From NCBI GenBank assembly GCA_937896895.1, contig CALBNV010000015.1, forward strand, positions 1 to 11,188: DNA of 11,188 bases, read 5' to 3'. Source of the DNA: an uncultured Bacteroidales bacterium (lineage in GTDB: Bacteria; Bacteroidota; Bacteroidia; Bacteroidales; F082). Below, piece by piece: positions 1 to 6,363 of the stretch (position 1 is its first letter; every line of letters starts with the position of its first letter). The notes below the pieces were generated by a model. The model saw nothing but the letters and a program-made list of their open reading frames with translations. It did not search any database and was not told where the DNA came from. Position numbers and translations under genes: made by a program.

Positions 1-140
1 TCGGCTACTGCGAGCTGAATCTGCACGGGATGTTCAGCCGCGTCATCGGTTTCGCCCGGAATGCCGCCAGGAACACCTTGACAAACCTGGTTTACAACGT
101 GTGCCGATATGAGCAAATAGTACGGTTAGGAATGAATTGA
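1..140 (+). pseudogene. IS5-family transposase, C-terminal 45 residues (cut by window edge)
   Basis: The reading frame enters at base 3 and ends at TGA 138-140. All 45 residues are identical to the C-terminus of the second IS5-type transposase in this window (10243-10382), starting at the GYCELNLHGMF segment just after the catalytic Glu. The DNA differs at about 15 of 140 positions, including the stop codon, and every coding change is silent. DNA similarity to the second copy fades between about 160 and 175, which is probably the right end of this element. The rest of the gene lies outside the window, so whether it is intact cannot be judged. Confidence 0.9.
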
Positions 141-231
141 TGTTTTTATCACATTGATAAATAGTAAATTAACAACATTTTATATAAAATATAAAATAAT
201 AATGAAAGGTTAGAGATTGAAAGAAAATTTG

Positions 232-239
232 TAAATTTG
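232..239 (+). promoter_or_regulatory. Possible -7 promoter box for the WYL regulator gene
   Basis: TAAATTTG followed by C matches the Bacteroidetes -7 consensus TAnnTTTG. No clear TTTG lies 19-21 bp upstream, so the -33 element is weak. Transcription from here would leave a leader of about 110 nt before the ATG at 355. The rest of 141-354 holds the fading IS5 end and AT-rich sequence with no supported gene. A small inverted repeat (ACTTC/GAAGT, 272-283) lies in the leader. Confidence 0.4.
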
Positions 240-354
240 CCGTGTCATTCACTTTGAAATTTGGCTGACGGACTTCACGAAGTTCAGAGGGGCGGCGCGA
301 AAATGCTAAAAATAGAAGTCCCCTTACTAATTTTACCTCGAAAAAACTCCAACC

Positions 355-1266
355 ATGATAGTCGATAAAATCAAACGCTATGTCTGGCTGCTCGATACCA
401 TCTATCGTGCCGGCGAAACAGGCATCACCTTCGATGAAATCAACGAGAAATGGCAACGCTATGACCTTCTTTCAGATGGCGAGCGTTACCCGAAGCGCAC
501 ATTCGAGCAACACAAAGAAGAAATCCAGGACACCTTCAACGTCGAGATCTGCTGCGACCGCAAAACCAATCGCTATTACATAAATGACCGTGAAGAATTA
601 CGAAATCAGAACCTCGTGTTGCGTTGGCTCATCAACACCTTCAATCTCAACAATATCATCGGCCAAAGCAAAAGCCTGAAAAACCGCATCGGCCTCGAAG
701 ACATCCCTGCAGGGCAAGACACGCTAATCGACATCATCGATTTGATGAACAACAGCTGTACCTTCGACATGGAATATCAGAAATTTTATTCCGATGATAA
801 GAAGCTGTACAAAAACATGGAGCCCTACGGAGTTCAAATCTTCCAGCGTCGCTGGTATGTGCTGGCACGCAACCCCGAAAACGACTCGCTCCACACCTTT
901 GCTCTCGACCGCATCACCAGCCTGCAGAAAAGCAGCATCACCTTCCGAATGCCGTCCGATTTCTCCATCACCGATTTCTTCAGCGGCTGCTATGGCATCA
1001 TCAAAGATGAAACTCCAATCCAGCGAGTGGTACTGAAGGCAAACCATTTCCAAGCCCAGTACTTGAAAACTTTGCCGCTCCACCATTCACAAAAGATTAT
1101 CTCAGACGATGCCGACTACACCGTCTTTTCCTACTACATCTGCCCAACCCTCGATTTCAAACAGAAAGTCCTATCCTACATGAGCAACATCGAAGTTCTC
1201 GAGCCAGCCTCATTCCGAAACGACATTCAAAATGAAATCGAAAAGATGAGAAAAATTTACAAATGA
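355..1266 (+). CDS. WYL-domain transcriptional regulator
   Basis: 303 residues. The N-terminal ~75 residues look like a winged helix-turn-helix with the TFDEINEKWQRY and RTFEQHKEEI helices. Residues ~135-215 form a WYL domain: the eponymous residues are in RRWYVLAR (165-172), after EPYGVQIF and before the LHTFALDRI strand. Residues ~224-303 fit the WCX C-terminal extension. WYL proteins are ligand-sensing DNA-binding regulators, often found with phage-defence and other accessory loci, where they repress or activate their neighbours. ATG 355 is the first start in frame with a full HTH. The stop lies 58 bp before the next gene's start, and the gene is visibly more GC-rich than that next gene. 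It is the only regulator of its kind here, so it is the candidate for acting on the shared promoter module at 1271, 2125 and 6116, though its own promoter lacks that module. Confidence 0.88.
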   Translation: MIVDKIKRYVWLLDTIYRAGETGITFDEINEKWQRYDLLSDGERYPKRTFEQHKEEIQDTFNVEICCDRKTNRYYINDREELRNQNLVLRWLINTFNLNNIIGQSKSLKNRIGLEDIPAGQDTLIDIIDLMNNSCTFDMEYQKFYSDDKKLYKNMEPYGVQIFQRRWYVLARNPENDSLHTFALDRITSLQKSSITFRMPSDFSITDFFSGCYGIIKDETPIQRVVLKANHFQAQYLKTLPLHHSQKIISDDADYTVFSYYICPTLDFKQKVLSYMSNIEVLEPASFRNDIQNEIEKMRKIYK

Positions 1267-1270
1267 TTAC

Positions 1271-1310
1271 GCTTCCACATCATCTTTGCATGAGTTTATA
1301 ATAAATTTGC
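1271..1310 (+). promoter_or_regulatory. Shared promoter module, copy 1 (UDG-like gene)
   Basis: The pattern GCTT (1271-1274), N10, TTTGC (1285-1289), N16, TTTGC (1306-1310) is shared at exact spacing with 2125-2164 and with the minus strand at 6116-6077. The second TTTGC closes a -7 box TAAATTTG (1302-1309). The inverted repeat seen in the other two copies is degenerate here. The first ATG after the box, at 1325, is 15 bp downstream. Confidence 0.65.
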
Positions 1311-1324
1311 AAAAATTTAAGAAT

Positions 1325-2098
1325 ATGATGCCAATAATAAACAGTTATCAAGATTATTTAACTGAAATAAAACACTTATTTTCCGATTATGCGGAAAACT
1401 ATAGCAATGGTTTTGACAAGTTTTCTGAAATAATAAAAAGAGGATATGCCGTTCCCGTAAACGTTGAATTAAATGGAATTGATGTCCTTATTTGTGGTAT
1501 AAATCCCTCATGCCCTAAAGGATATGACGGAGGAGAATATCCAGGCATTAAACAATCAATTAATGCTAAAAAACAGTATTGGTCTAATATTCGTGATAAC
1601 ATAGTTAACGATATTCCAATTAATAAAGTGGAAGCCATTGATTTGTTCGCATTTAGGGAATCTATTCAAAGTTTTTTGAAAAACAAATGCTTTAAAAATA
1701 CTGACTTGATGAAATTCCTGATAATACATCTTTGGTTAACTCAACAGCTAATTGAATTGATATCTCCAAAGTTGATAATTGTAGCTAATAAAGCTCAATG
1801 GGGATATTGGGGTGTTCTTGATAACTTATATTGGATGGGATACAAATTCAAAAAAGAACCTGTAAAAGTTTATTCTGAAAAAATGAGATTATTGGAAATT
1901 GAAGGTTTGAAAGATGCAATTTATGAAAATGGCATATTTAAGGACGGTCCAATTGGAAAAATAGAATCCGATTTTGAAACCAGATTATCAGGCACAAAGG
2001 TTTTATTTACATTATTTCAAACTGGCCAACATAGATGCGGAGATTCCGAAAGGATCAAACCAGGAATGGTTAGTGACATTCTTTCAAAGTATTGCTAA
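1325..2098 (+). CDS. AT-rich protein with uracil-DNA-glycosylase-like motifs
   Basis: 257 residues from ATG 1325. The frame opens at TTG 1286, but that codon lies inside the promoter module, so 1325 (or the adjacent ATG 1328) is preferred. Visible motifs recall the UDG superfamily fold: a hydrophobic strand ending in GINPS (residues 54-62, like the GINPG motif of mismatch-specific UDGs), a DLFAF segment (106-110), the strand ISPKLIIVANKAQWG (146-160), and a late FQTGQHR (231-237) where family members carry their second catalytic-loop His. The spacing and the GQHR loop are not canonical, so glycosylase activity is uncertain. No transmembrane segment or signal peptide is seen. The gene is clearly more AT-rich than the WYL gene before it and the gene after it, which suggests a separate origin. 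The family was not recognised beyond these motifs. Confidence 0.7.
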   Translation: MMPIINSYQDYLTEIKHLFSDYAENYSNGFDKFSEIIKRGYAVPVNVELNGIDVLICGINPSCPKGYDGGEYPGIKQSINAKKQYWSNIRDNIVNDIPINKVEAIDLFAFRESIQSFLKNKCFKNTDLMKFLIIHLWLTQQLIELISPKLIIVANKAQWGYWGVLDNLYWMGYKFKKEPVKVYSEKMRLLEIEGLKDAIYENGIFKDGPIGKIESDFETRLSGTKVLFTLFQTGQHRCGDSERIKPGMVSDILSKYC

Positions 2099-2121
2099 TC
2101 AGCAATAATCTTAAAAAATCT

Positions 2122-2152
2122 TAGGCTTCCACGTTCTTTTTGCGGAAGCCTA
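2122..2152 (+). terminator. Stem-loop after the UDG-like gene, overlapping the next promoter
   Basis: A perfect 9-bp inverted repeat, TAGGCTTCC (2122-2130) and GGAAGCCTA (2144-2152), has a 13-nt loop and is followed by an AT/T-rich stretch. It starts 24 bp after the stop of the upstream gene, so it could end that transcript. It is also the left half of the promoter module at 2125-2164, so an operator role is equally likely. Confidence 0.5.
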
Positions 2153-2164
2153 TTATATTTTTGC
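2125..2164 (+). promoter_or_regulatory. Shared promoter module, copy 2 (unknown 331-aa gene)
   Basis: GCTT (2125-2128), N10, TTTGC (2139-2143), N16, TTTGC (2160-2164). The -7 box is TATTTTTG (2156-2163). GCTTCC pairs with GGAAGC inside a perfect 9-bp inverted repeat that covers the expected -33 region, as an operator would. ATG 2184 lies 20 bp after the box, close to the 22-bp gap before ravA. Confidence 0.65.
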
Positions 2165-2187
2165 CATGTTAAACTTTTTTAACATGG
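2164..2187 (+). promoter_or_regulatory. Perfect palindrome across the start of the unknown gene
   Basis: CCATGTTAAA (2164-2173) and TTTAACATGG (2178-2187) form a perfect 10-bp inverted repeat with a 4-nt spacer. It begins at the last base of the -7 box and ends just past ATG 2184. The arms contain the two candidate start codons symmetrically (2166 and 2184). As DNA it could be an operator. As RNA the hairpin would bury the start codon. No equivalent is seen at the other two module promoters. Confidence 0.55.
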
Positions 2188-3179
2188 AAATTACACAATA
2201 CCTCCTCGACAACCCCAGCTCAAGTTTCGACATCTTGAAGCACCTGGTCAATGCATTGCCACAAGATCAGCTCATGGAAATCCGTAACAACACCATCAAC
2301 GAAGATTTGTGGATTTATACAAATAACTTGATAAATCCCAAGCCTAAAAAAGACACAGTCAAGCACATAAACGCTCCACTCCAAAAGCTGCTCGATGAGT
2401 TTACAAACAGCCGAGGCAAGCATCTGCAGACAACACGTCGTGAACTCCAAAAACGTTTCGACGGCCAATCATTTTCCGATCAAGAGTTAATCATCGATGC
2501 CTTTATGAAAAAAGGTACTAAAACCGATGTCGTGTGGTGTTCAAAATACTTTATCGAATATTATGCCGACACCGTCATTTATCAGGATCAAGCATTTGAT
2601 GTAGTCGGCCAGCTGTTTTGGAAAGACAAATATCTCGACATCGTAAAACGCTATTGGGAAGCAGACATTGAAAACTACAAGCTGCTGAAAGTAATCCTCC
2701 AATTCGATTCCATTGAGTATATGAAAGAAAAAATCAATGAACTTGAAAGCTATAGTGATGGAGTTATCGACGACGTGGCCTATCCACAATTACTAATCAA
2801 AGTCTGCGAAGACAAAAACTATACTCTTCCAAAAGGCAGGCTAACGCCATTCCAAATCGCCTATATCTCAGCCAAAACCGACCGCTCCATCACCGAAGAA
2901 GAGGCATCTGCAACTCTCCGTTGGGTCATAACCAACGAGTTGAATTGGCATTTTTATTTTGTCCGCAACCTCCAAGGCCATATCGTTTTTCGTGATTACA
3001 AATACAGCAGCATAGGTCTCACGCTCTGGTCACTCTCAAAACTCGGCCACACCTCAGTCATTATCGCATTCAATGAATGGATAAAAGAAGTTATTAAAAA
3101 ATTGGAATCAATGGAGCATCTCGATAGAGAATCACTTCAAGTCCTAACATCCCAAATCTTGTCGAGGATTTCATCATAA
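2184..3179 (+). CDS. Unrecognised 331-residue, mostly helical protein converging on viaA
   Basis: The frame is open from ATG 2166, but that codon is 2 bp after the -7 box, at or before the probable transcription start. ATG 2184 (MEITQYLLDN) is therefore chosen. The family was not recognised. The protein is rich in predicted amphipathic helices and charged residues, with many Tyr/Trp in the middle (KYFIEYYADTVIYQD, FWKDKYLDIVKRYWEAD) and a C-terminal half with TPFQIAYISAKTDRSI and a WHFYFVRN segment. A helical-repeat or scaffold fold is possible. No signal peptide, transmembrane span or catalytic motif stands out. Base composition resembles the WYL and ravA-viaA genes rather than the AT-rich gene between. 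Its last 43 bp overlap the 3' end of viaA on the other strand, and its promoter shares the module found at ravA, so it is a plausible functional partner of the RavA-ViaA pair. Confidence 0.75.
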   Translation: MEITQYLLDNPSSSFDILKHLVNALPQDQLMEIRNNTINEDLWIYTNNLINPKPKKDTVKHINAPLQKLLDEFTNSRGKHLQTTRRELQKRFDGQSFSDQELIIDAFMKKGTKTDVVWCSKYFIEYYADTVIYQDQAFDVVGQLFWKDKYLDIVKRYWEADIENYKLLKVILQFDSIEYMKEKINELESYSDGVIDDVAYPQLLIKVCEDKNYTLPKGRLTPFQIAYISAKTDRSITEEEASATLRWVITNELNWHFYFVRNLQGHIVFRDYKYSSIGLTLWSLSKLGHTSVIIAFNEWIKEVIKKLESMEHLDRESLQVLTSQILSRISS

Positions 3180-4498
3180 GTCTTTGATGCACTGTTTATT
3201 TGCAATCCATAAAAACGAGTGCCTCTATATCGCTCCATCATCATTTTCGCGTAAGTTTCTTCTAATGGTCGTGGAAATAAGAAATCGCTGATTATTAAAA
3301 CATCAGCCATTGAGTAGTTTTTTGTCTTCAGCATCGATAATGCTGCATCAATCATTTCTTCTCCATTTGTTCCTCCCGTAAAATGATCGTCAAGAAAATC
3401 ATCAAGCTTGCGCCATGCAGCTGCACCGCACAAATCCAAACATTGTGCATGTACCGAGAATTCTATAAGGAAACATTTCCGTTTTTGTTTTTTCGCCATT
3501 CTCACAAGCTGAAGCAATAAACTGACAGCCACCTTTATTGGTTCACCTTGCATCGAACCGCTTGTATCTAAACTCACAATAATTGGCCCCTTTTCATTCC
3601 TCGGTTTGTCTTTGTTTTTCTGCTCTTTCTTTTTGTTGCTTTCTTCTTTTGGCCTGTTGGCAAAGAGCTGAAGTTGTCGTGTCGCATATTTCAACAGAAA
3701 CAAATCTTCAGTTTGTTTGTCGGCCATCACAGCAGTTTCTATCGGCAAAAGATATCGCAAATTGTTGCCCAGAGCAATTTCTTCTATTTCAGCAGCCGGT
3801 GTTGGAGGCGAAGGAAGTAGTGGAAGATAATGTTTGATTGTGTCATCAAACTCCTTTTTTTTCTTTGGCGGTTGCTCTCGCCCGATAATTTCTACAATCC
3901 TTCCCAATTTAGGATATGAAAAAAAAATTCGTTCCAGATTTACTTTCTCCTTGAAATCTTCATTTCCATGATACTTGAAATGTGCCTCAAATTTCAGCTG
4001 GTTTTTATCTATAATCTCTTGCTCGTCTCTTATCAGTTTCGCATTACATGCATTATTCCAGTCTTTCGTCAATGCTGCAAGAACTGGAATTGTATCTTGC
4101 TCTTTCATCTGTTCCACATAGCCATCTACATTTACTTCCAGCTTATCGTAAGTCTTTTTAATTATTCCGTATGCATTAGACCACATCTTTCTTTTAAATT
4201 CAACATCTTCATCCTGAAATGCTGATATAAAGATCTTCTCTTGCCTGTGTCGCTTCTCAATAGGCAAAAACAAATCCAGCATGGCCGCGATGAATTTCAT
4301 CATCTCGTCTTTCAATATCTCTATCCACAGAGGCTCTTGACTATCCAATTGCGGGTTGTCTTCAAACGTTCTCACCATAAAATTTCCCAATGGATCATCT
4401 TGTGGGATGTTGTCAGGCATTTCACCATTTTGCAAATAATAGTCAAAAGCTGCGTCATATTCGTTAATCCTGTCTTCTATGTCGTCATCTATGCTCAT
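3137..4498 (-). CDS. viaA: ViaA-like VWA-domain protein
   Basis: 453 residues, close to the usual ViaA length. The N-terminal ~300 residues are helical and charged, ending in a Lys/Asn/Glu-rich linker (~283-303). The C-terminal VWA domain has a complete metal-ion-dependent adhesion site: DTSGSM (311-316), Thr in FTGGTNG (373-379) and Asp405 in IISDF. The ending (DKIWDVRT) resembles E. coli ViaA, as I recall it. ViaA proteins work with the AAA+ ATPase RavA as a chaperone-like pair that in E. coli affects respiratory complexes and aminoglycoside sensitivity. The start overlaps the ravA stop (ATGA, 4495-4498), so translation is coupled and a separate promoter is unlikely. The 3' end overlaps the convergent gene (2184-3179) by 43 bp, leaving no room for a terminator. 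Confidence 0.88.
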   Translation of the reverse strand: MSIDDDIEDRINEYDAAFDYYLQNGEMPDNIPQDDPLGNFMVRTFEDNPQLDSQEPLWIEILKDEMMKFIAAMLDLFLPIEKRHRQEKIFISAFQDEDVEFKRKMWSNAYGIIKKTYDKLEVNVDGYVEQMKEQDTIPVLAALTKDWNNACNAKLIRDEQEIIDKNQLKFEAHFKYHGNEDFKEKVNLERIFFSYPKLGRIVEIIGREQPPKKKKEFDDTIKHYLPLLPSPPTPAAEIEEIALGNNLRYLLPIETAVMADKQTEDLFLLKYATRQLQLFANRPKEESNKKKEQKNKDKPRNEKGPIIVSLDTSGSMQGEPIKVAVSLLLQLVRMAKKQKRKCFLIEFSVHAQCLDLCGAAAWRKLDDFLDDHFTGGTNGEEMIDAALSMLKTKNYSMADVLIISDFLFPRPLEETYAKMMMERYRGTRFYGLQINSASKTYDEILDKIWDVRT

Positions 4499-6054
4499 AT
4501 CAGTTGCTTGGCATTTTGGGCTTTCACTCGCATTTCGTCAATACGGCCTTCACATTCATTAAGATATTTCTTTACCACTTTCAAATCATTATCCGACAGA
4601 AACATATTCTTGGGTTTGTCAAATATATTGTGCAACTCATCAATGTTAGGATATATTTTTTCGCTTATCTCTTTTAATGCCACTTCTGCAATATTCTTTT
4701 TCGGTGCTACATTATCAAATTCATTATCCAGCGAAGTCTGCCTTTCAAAACCGTATGGCATCTTGCCGATAATTATTCCTCCCTGGCATTTGTTGAGCGT
4801 CACTTTTAAGGTCTTGCTTCCACCTGTAGTGTTCTTATAAACAAATGGCGTCCCGTTGTACAAAGCGCGCACAATCCAAGCTTTCTTTTCCTCATCCCTA
4901 TAAATGATTCCATTCGTCGTTTTCCCCGACTCCACTTCATACAAGTACTCATAATCAGCTTTGTAGAAAAGACATTTACCATTTGGATAGTCGATGATTG
5001 TGTAATAAAAATAGTTAGTCACCGAAAACTGTCCGACATTATTTGTTTTTTTCGCTGCCGGAGTACGCTTCTGTGATTTGACCCCCAGTGCTGAGTCAAT
5101 GTCTTTCCCCATAATTACCAACCACCTGTCAATATGTGCCGTAAGACTCGATATAACCATTTTAATTATCGTCGGTATTGTCTCCGCTTTGTTCCAAAGG
5201 CAATGAATCAAAAGTATCATGTCTGTCATCTCAACCGATTTTCTTCCATTCAAAAAAGCCGATGCCTGCATTAAATGAAAACACTTCTTCCACCTGCGGT
5301 CTGAAATGTAGTAATCCATCGCATTCACATCCTCCTGCTTAGCTTCCTCATTTAACGCTTTTCTAATATTCGACACAACAGAACAAACATCATCAGGAAT
5401 AACTATCTTATAAATATTCGATTGCCAGTCTTTATACATTTCTTCTGTAATCAGCAGATCTTCAGGAATCTCTATTTCCGGCACAATATACTGTCTCACC
5501 ATTTTGAAAAACTCTGTTTCATTTTGAATACAGTTCGAAACCATCCTAACCAAAAATCTGTCCCACAAAGCTTCCAATCCCTCATCTTCAGCTGGAAATT
5601 CATTGCTGGCCGCTATTAGAGCCTTCATCGGCAAATGCAAGGTTGTGTTGCCATTTTGATATATCTTTTCATTGATTGCTGTCAGCAGTGAATTTTGTAT
5701 TGATGGACTAGCCTTCCAAATCTCATCCAAAAACACTATGTCAGCTGTTGGCATAAAACCATCAACCACTCTCTCATATCTGTCTTCGTTTTTTAAAAGC
5801 GATATCGAAACAGGTCCAAAAATTTCGTCTGGAGTACTGAATCTCGACATCAGATATTCAAACGATTTTCCATCCTTAAAAGCCAATTTCAATCGCCTGG
5901 CCACAAGGCTCTTAGCCGTCCCGGGAGGGCCCAGCAAGAAAATACTCTCTTCAGCCACAGCGCTCAGCAACGCCATTGCCAGGATATTCTGTTTCTCAAA
6001 CAAACCCTCCGAAAGCTTTTTCAGTAAAGTTTTTATATGCGTGCTCGTTTCCAT
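4495..6054 (-). CDS. ravA: RavA-like MoxR-family AAA+ ATPase
   Basis: 519 residues. All AAA+ motifs are visible: Walker A GPPGTAKS (42-49), Walker B DIVFLDE (105-111), sensor-1 Asn151 in AASNEFP, an Arg finger in DRFLVR (165-170), and sensor-2 SDRRWKK (251-257). The stretches FSTPDEIFGP, VFLDEIWKASP, ASAFLNGR and HCLWNK are characteristic of the RavA branch of MoxR ATPases. The C-terminal third (~340-519) has a beta-rich, aromatic region (FSVTNYFYYTI) followed by helices, in the place of the LARA domain of RavA. RavA forms a hexamer that acts with ViaA to remodel protein complexes. It is first in a two-gene operon with viaA. Transcription probably starts at the module promoter 22 bp upstream. 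The ATG has no recognisable ribosome-binding site, as is normal in Bacteroidetes. Confidence 0.92.
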   Translation of the reverse strand: METSTHIKTLLKKLSEGLFEKQNILAMALLSAVAEESIFLLGPPGTAKSLVARRLKLAFKDGKSFEYLMSRFSTPDEIFGPVSISLLKNEDRYERVVDGFMPTADIVFLDEIWKASPSIQNSLLTAINEKIYQNGNTTLHLPMKALIAASNEFPAEDEGLEALWDRFLVRMVSNCIQNETEFFKMVRQYIVPEIEIPEDLLITEEMYKDWQSNIYKIVIPDDVCSVVSNIRKALNEEAKQEDVNAMDYYISDRRWKKCFHLMQASAFLNGRKSVEMTDMILLIHCLWNKAETIPTIIKMVISSLTAHIDRWLVIMGKDIDSALGVKSQKRTPAAKKTNNVGQFSVTNYFYYTIIDYPNGKCLFYKADYEYLYEVESGKTTNGIIYRDEEKKAWIVRALYNGTPFVYKNTTGGSKTLKVTLNKCQGGIIIGKMPYGFERQTSLDNEFDNVAPKKNIAEVALKEISEKIYPNIDELHNIFDKPKNMFLSDNDLKVVKKYLNECEGRIDEMRVKAQNAKQLI

Positions 6055-6076
6055 ATATTTATTAAAATCTAATCAT

Positions 6077-6116
6077 GCAAAGAAAACCACAGCTTATGCA
6101 AAAACAAAGCATAAGC
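6077..6116 (-). promoter_or_regulatory. Shared promoter module, copy 3 (ravA-viaA)
   Basis: Read on the minus strand: GCTT (6116-6113), N10, TTTGC (6102-6098), N16, TTTGC (6081-6077), the same spacing as copies 1 and 2. GCTTATGC and GCATAAGC form a perfect 8-bp inverted repeat (6109-6116 and 6092-6099) with a 9-nt spacer, over the expected -33 region. A TTTG lies 19 bp before the -7-like TTTCTTTG. The ravA ATG follows 22 bp after the box. Confidence 0.65.
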
Positions 6117-6121
6117 GATGA

Positions 6122-6150
6122 TTTTGAGGCCGAAAATTTCGACCTCAAAA
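6122..6150 (-). repeat. Imperfect inverted repeat, hairpin 1
   Basis: An 8-bp outer stem (6122-6129 with 6143-6150) and a 5-bp inner stem (6131-6135 with 6137-6141) are separated by a C/A mismatch on the plus strand. In a minus-strand RNA that pair becomes a G-U wobble, so the fold is more continuous in leftward transcripts. It lies directly upstream of the ravA promoter module. Confidence 0.6.
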
Positions 6151-6182
6151 ATTTTTACAGCATATTGTTAATCAATAAAATA

Positions 6183-6190
6183 CAAAGATA
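6183..6190 (-). promoter_or_regulatory. Minus-strand -7 box
   Basis: The minus strand reads TATCTTTG, a full match to TAnnTTTG. No TTG lies exactly 19-21 bp upstream (the nearest is 15 bp away inside hairpin 2), so it is weaker than the box at 6333-6340. It would drive leftward transcription through hairpin 1 towards ravA. Confidence 0.35.
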
Positions 6191-6195
6191 TGACA

Positions 6196-6226
6196 GTTTT
6201 GATGTCAAAAAATTTGACTTCAAAAC
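6196..6226. repeat. Imperfect inverted repeat, hairpin 2
   Basis: GTTTTGA (6196-6202) pairs with TCAAAAC (6220-6226). After one T/T mismatch, GTCAAA (6204-6209) pairs with TTTGAC (6213-6218). The outer arms resemble those of hairpin 1 (TTTTGA/TCAAAA), so the two may be related or may bind the same factor. Confidence 0.55.
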
Positions 6227-6253
6227 CAAAAATCTTTTGTACAAAAGGTGGAT

Positions 6254-6288
6254 TCAAACACAAAACGAGCCGGAAAACTCCGACTCGT
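6254..6288 (-). terminator. Rho-independent-type terminator, leftward
   Basis: Read on the minus strand, ACGAG-U-CGGA and UCCG-G-CUCGU pair across a 4-nt loop (10 pairs including one G-U; 6265-6288) and are followed by the U-rich TTTTGTGTTTG. It would end leftward transcripts. The only leftward start visible before it is the promoter at 6333-6363, about 50 bp upstream, because the IS3 remnant now occupies the sequence beyond. Confidence 0.6.
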
Positions 6289-6332
6289 CTATGTAAGTTC
6301 AACAGATTTTACCCTGCAAATAAAACTTTATG

Positions 6333-6363
6333 CAAAGATACAACAAATCTTCTTTTTTGGCAA
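6333..6363 (-). promoter_or_regulatory. Minus-strand promoter with consensus spacing
   Basis: On the minus strand TTG (6363-6361), a 20-bp spacer and TATCTTTG (6340-6333) match the Bacteroidetes -33/-7 arrangement. A transcript starting near 6326 would meet the terminator at 6288-6254, giving an RNA of roughly 70 nt with no ATG-initiated frame of note. It may be a small RNA, an attenuated leader for ravA, or the leftover promoter of a lost gene. Confidence 0.5.

Noticed and set aside
303..368. 21-codon frame starting at ATG 303 that overlaps the WYL start, as a possible leader peptide
   Set aside because: No supporting initiation signal or recognisable leader pattern; short frames of this size occur by chance.
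1286..1324. TTG 1286 as the start of the UDG-like gene
   Set aside because: It falls inside the promoter module before the -7 box, so it would not be in the transcript; ATG 1325 is better placed.
6121..6288. Three successive hairpins as a CRISPR or integron attC array
   Set aside because: Units differ in sequence and spacing, there are no regular spacers, and no cas or integrase gene is present.
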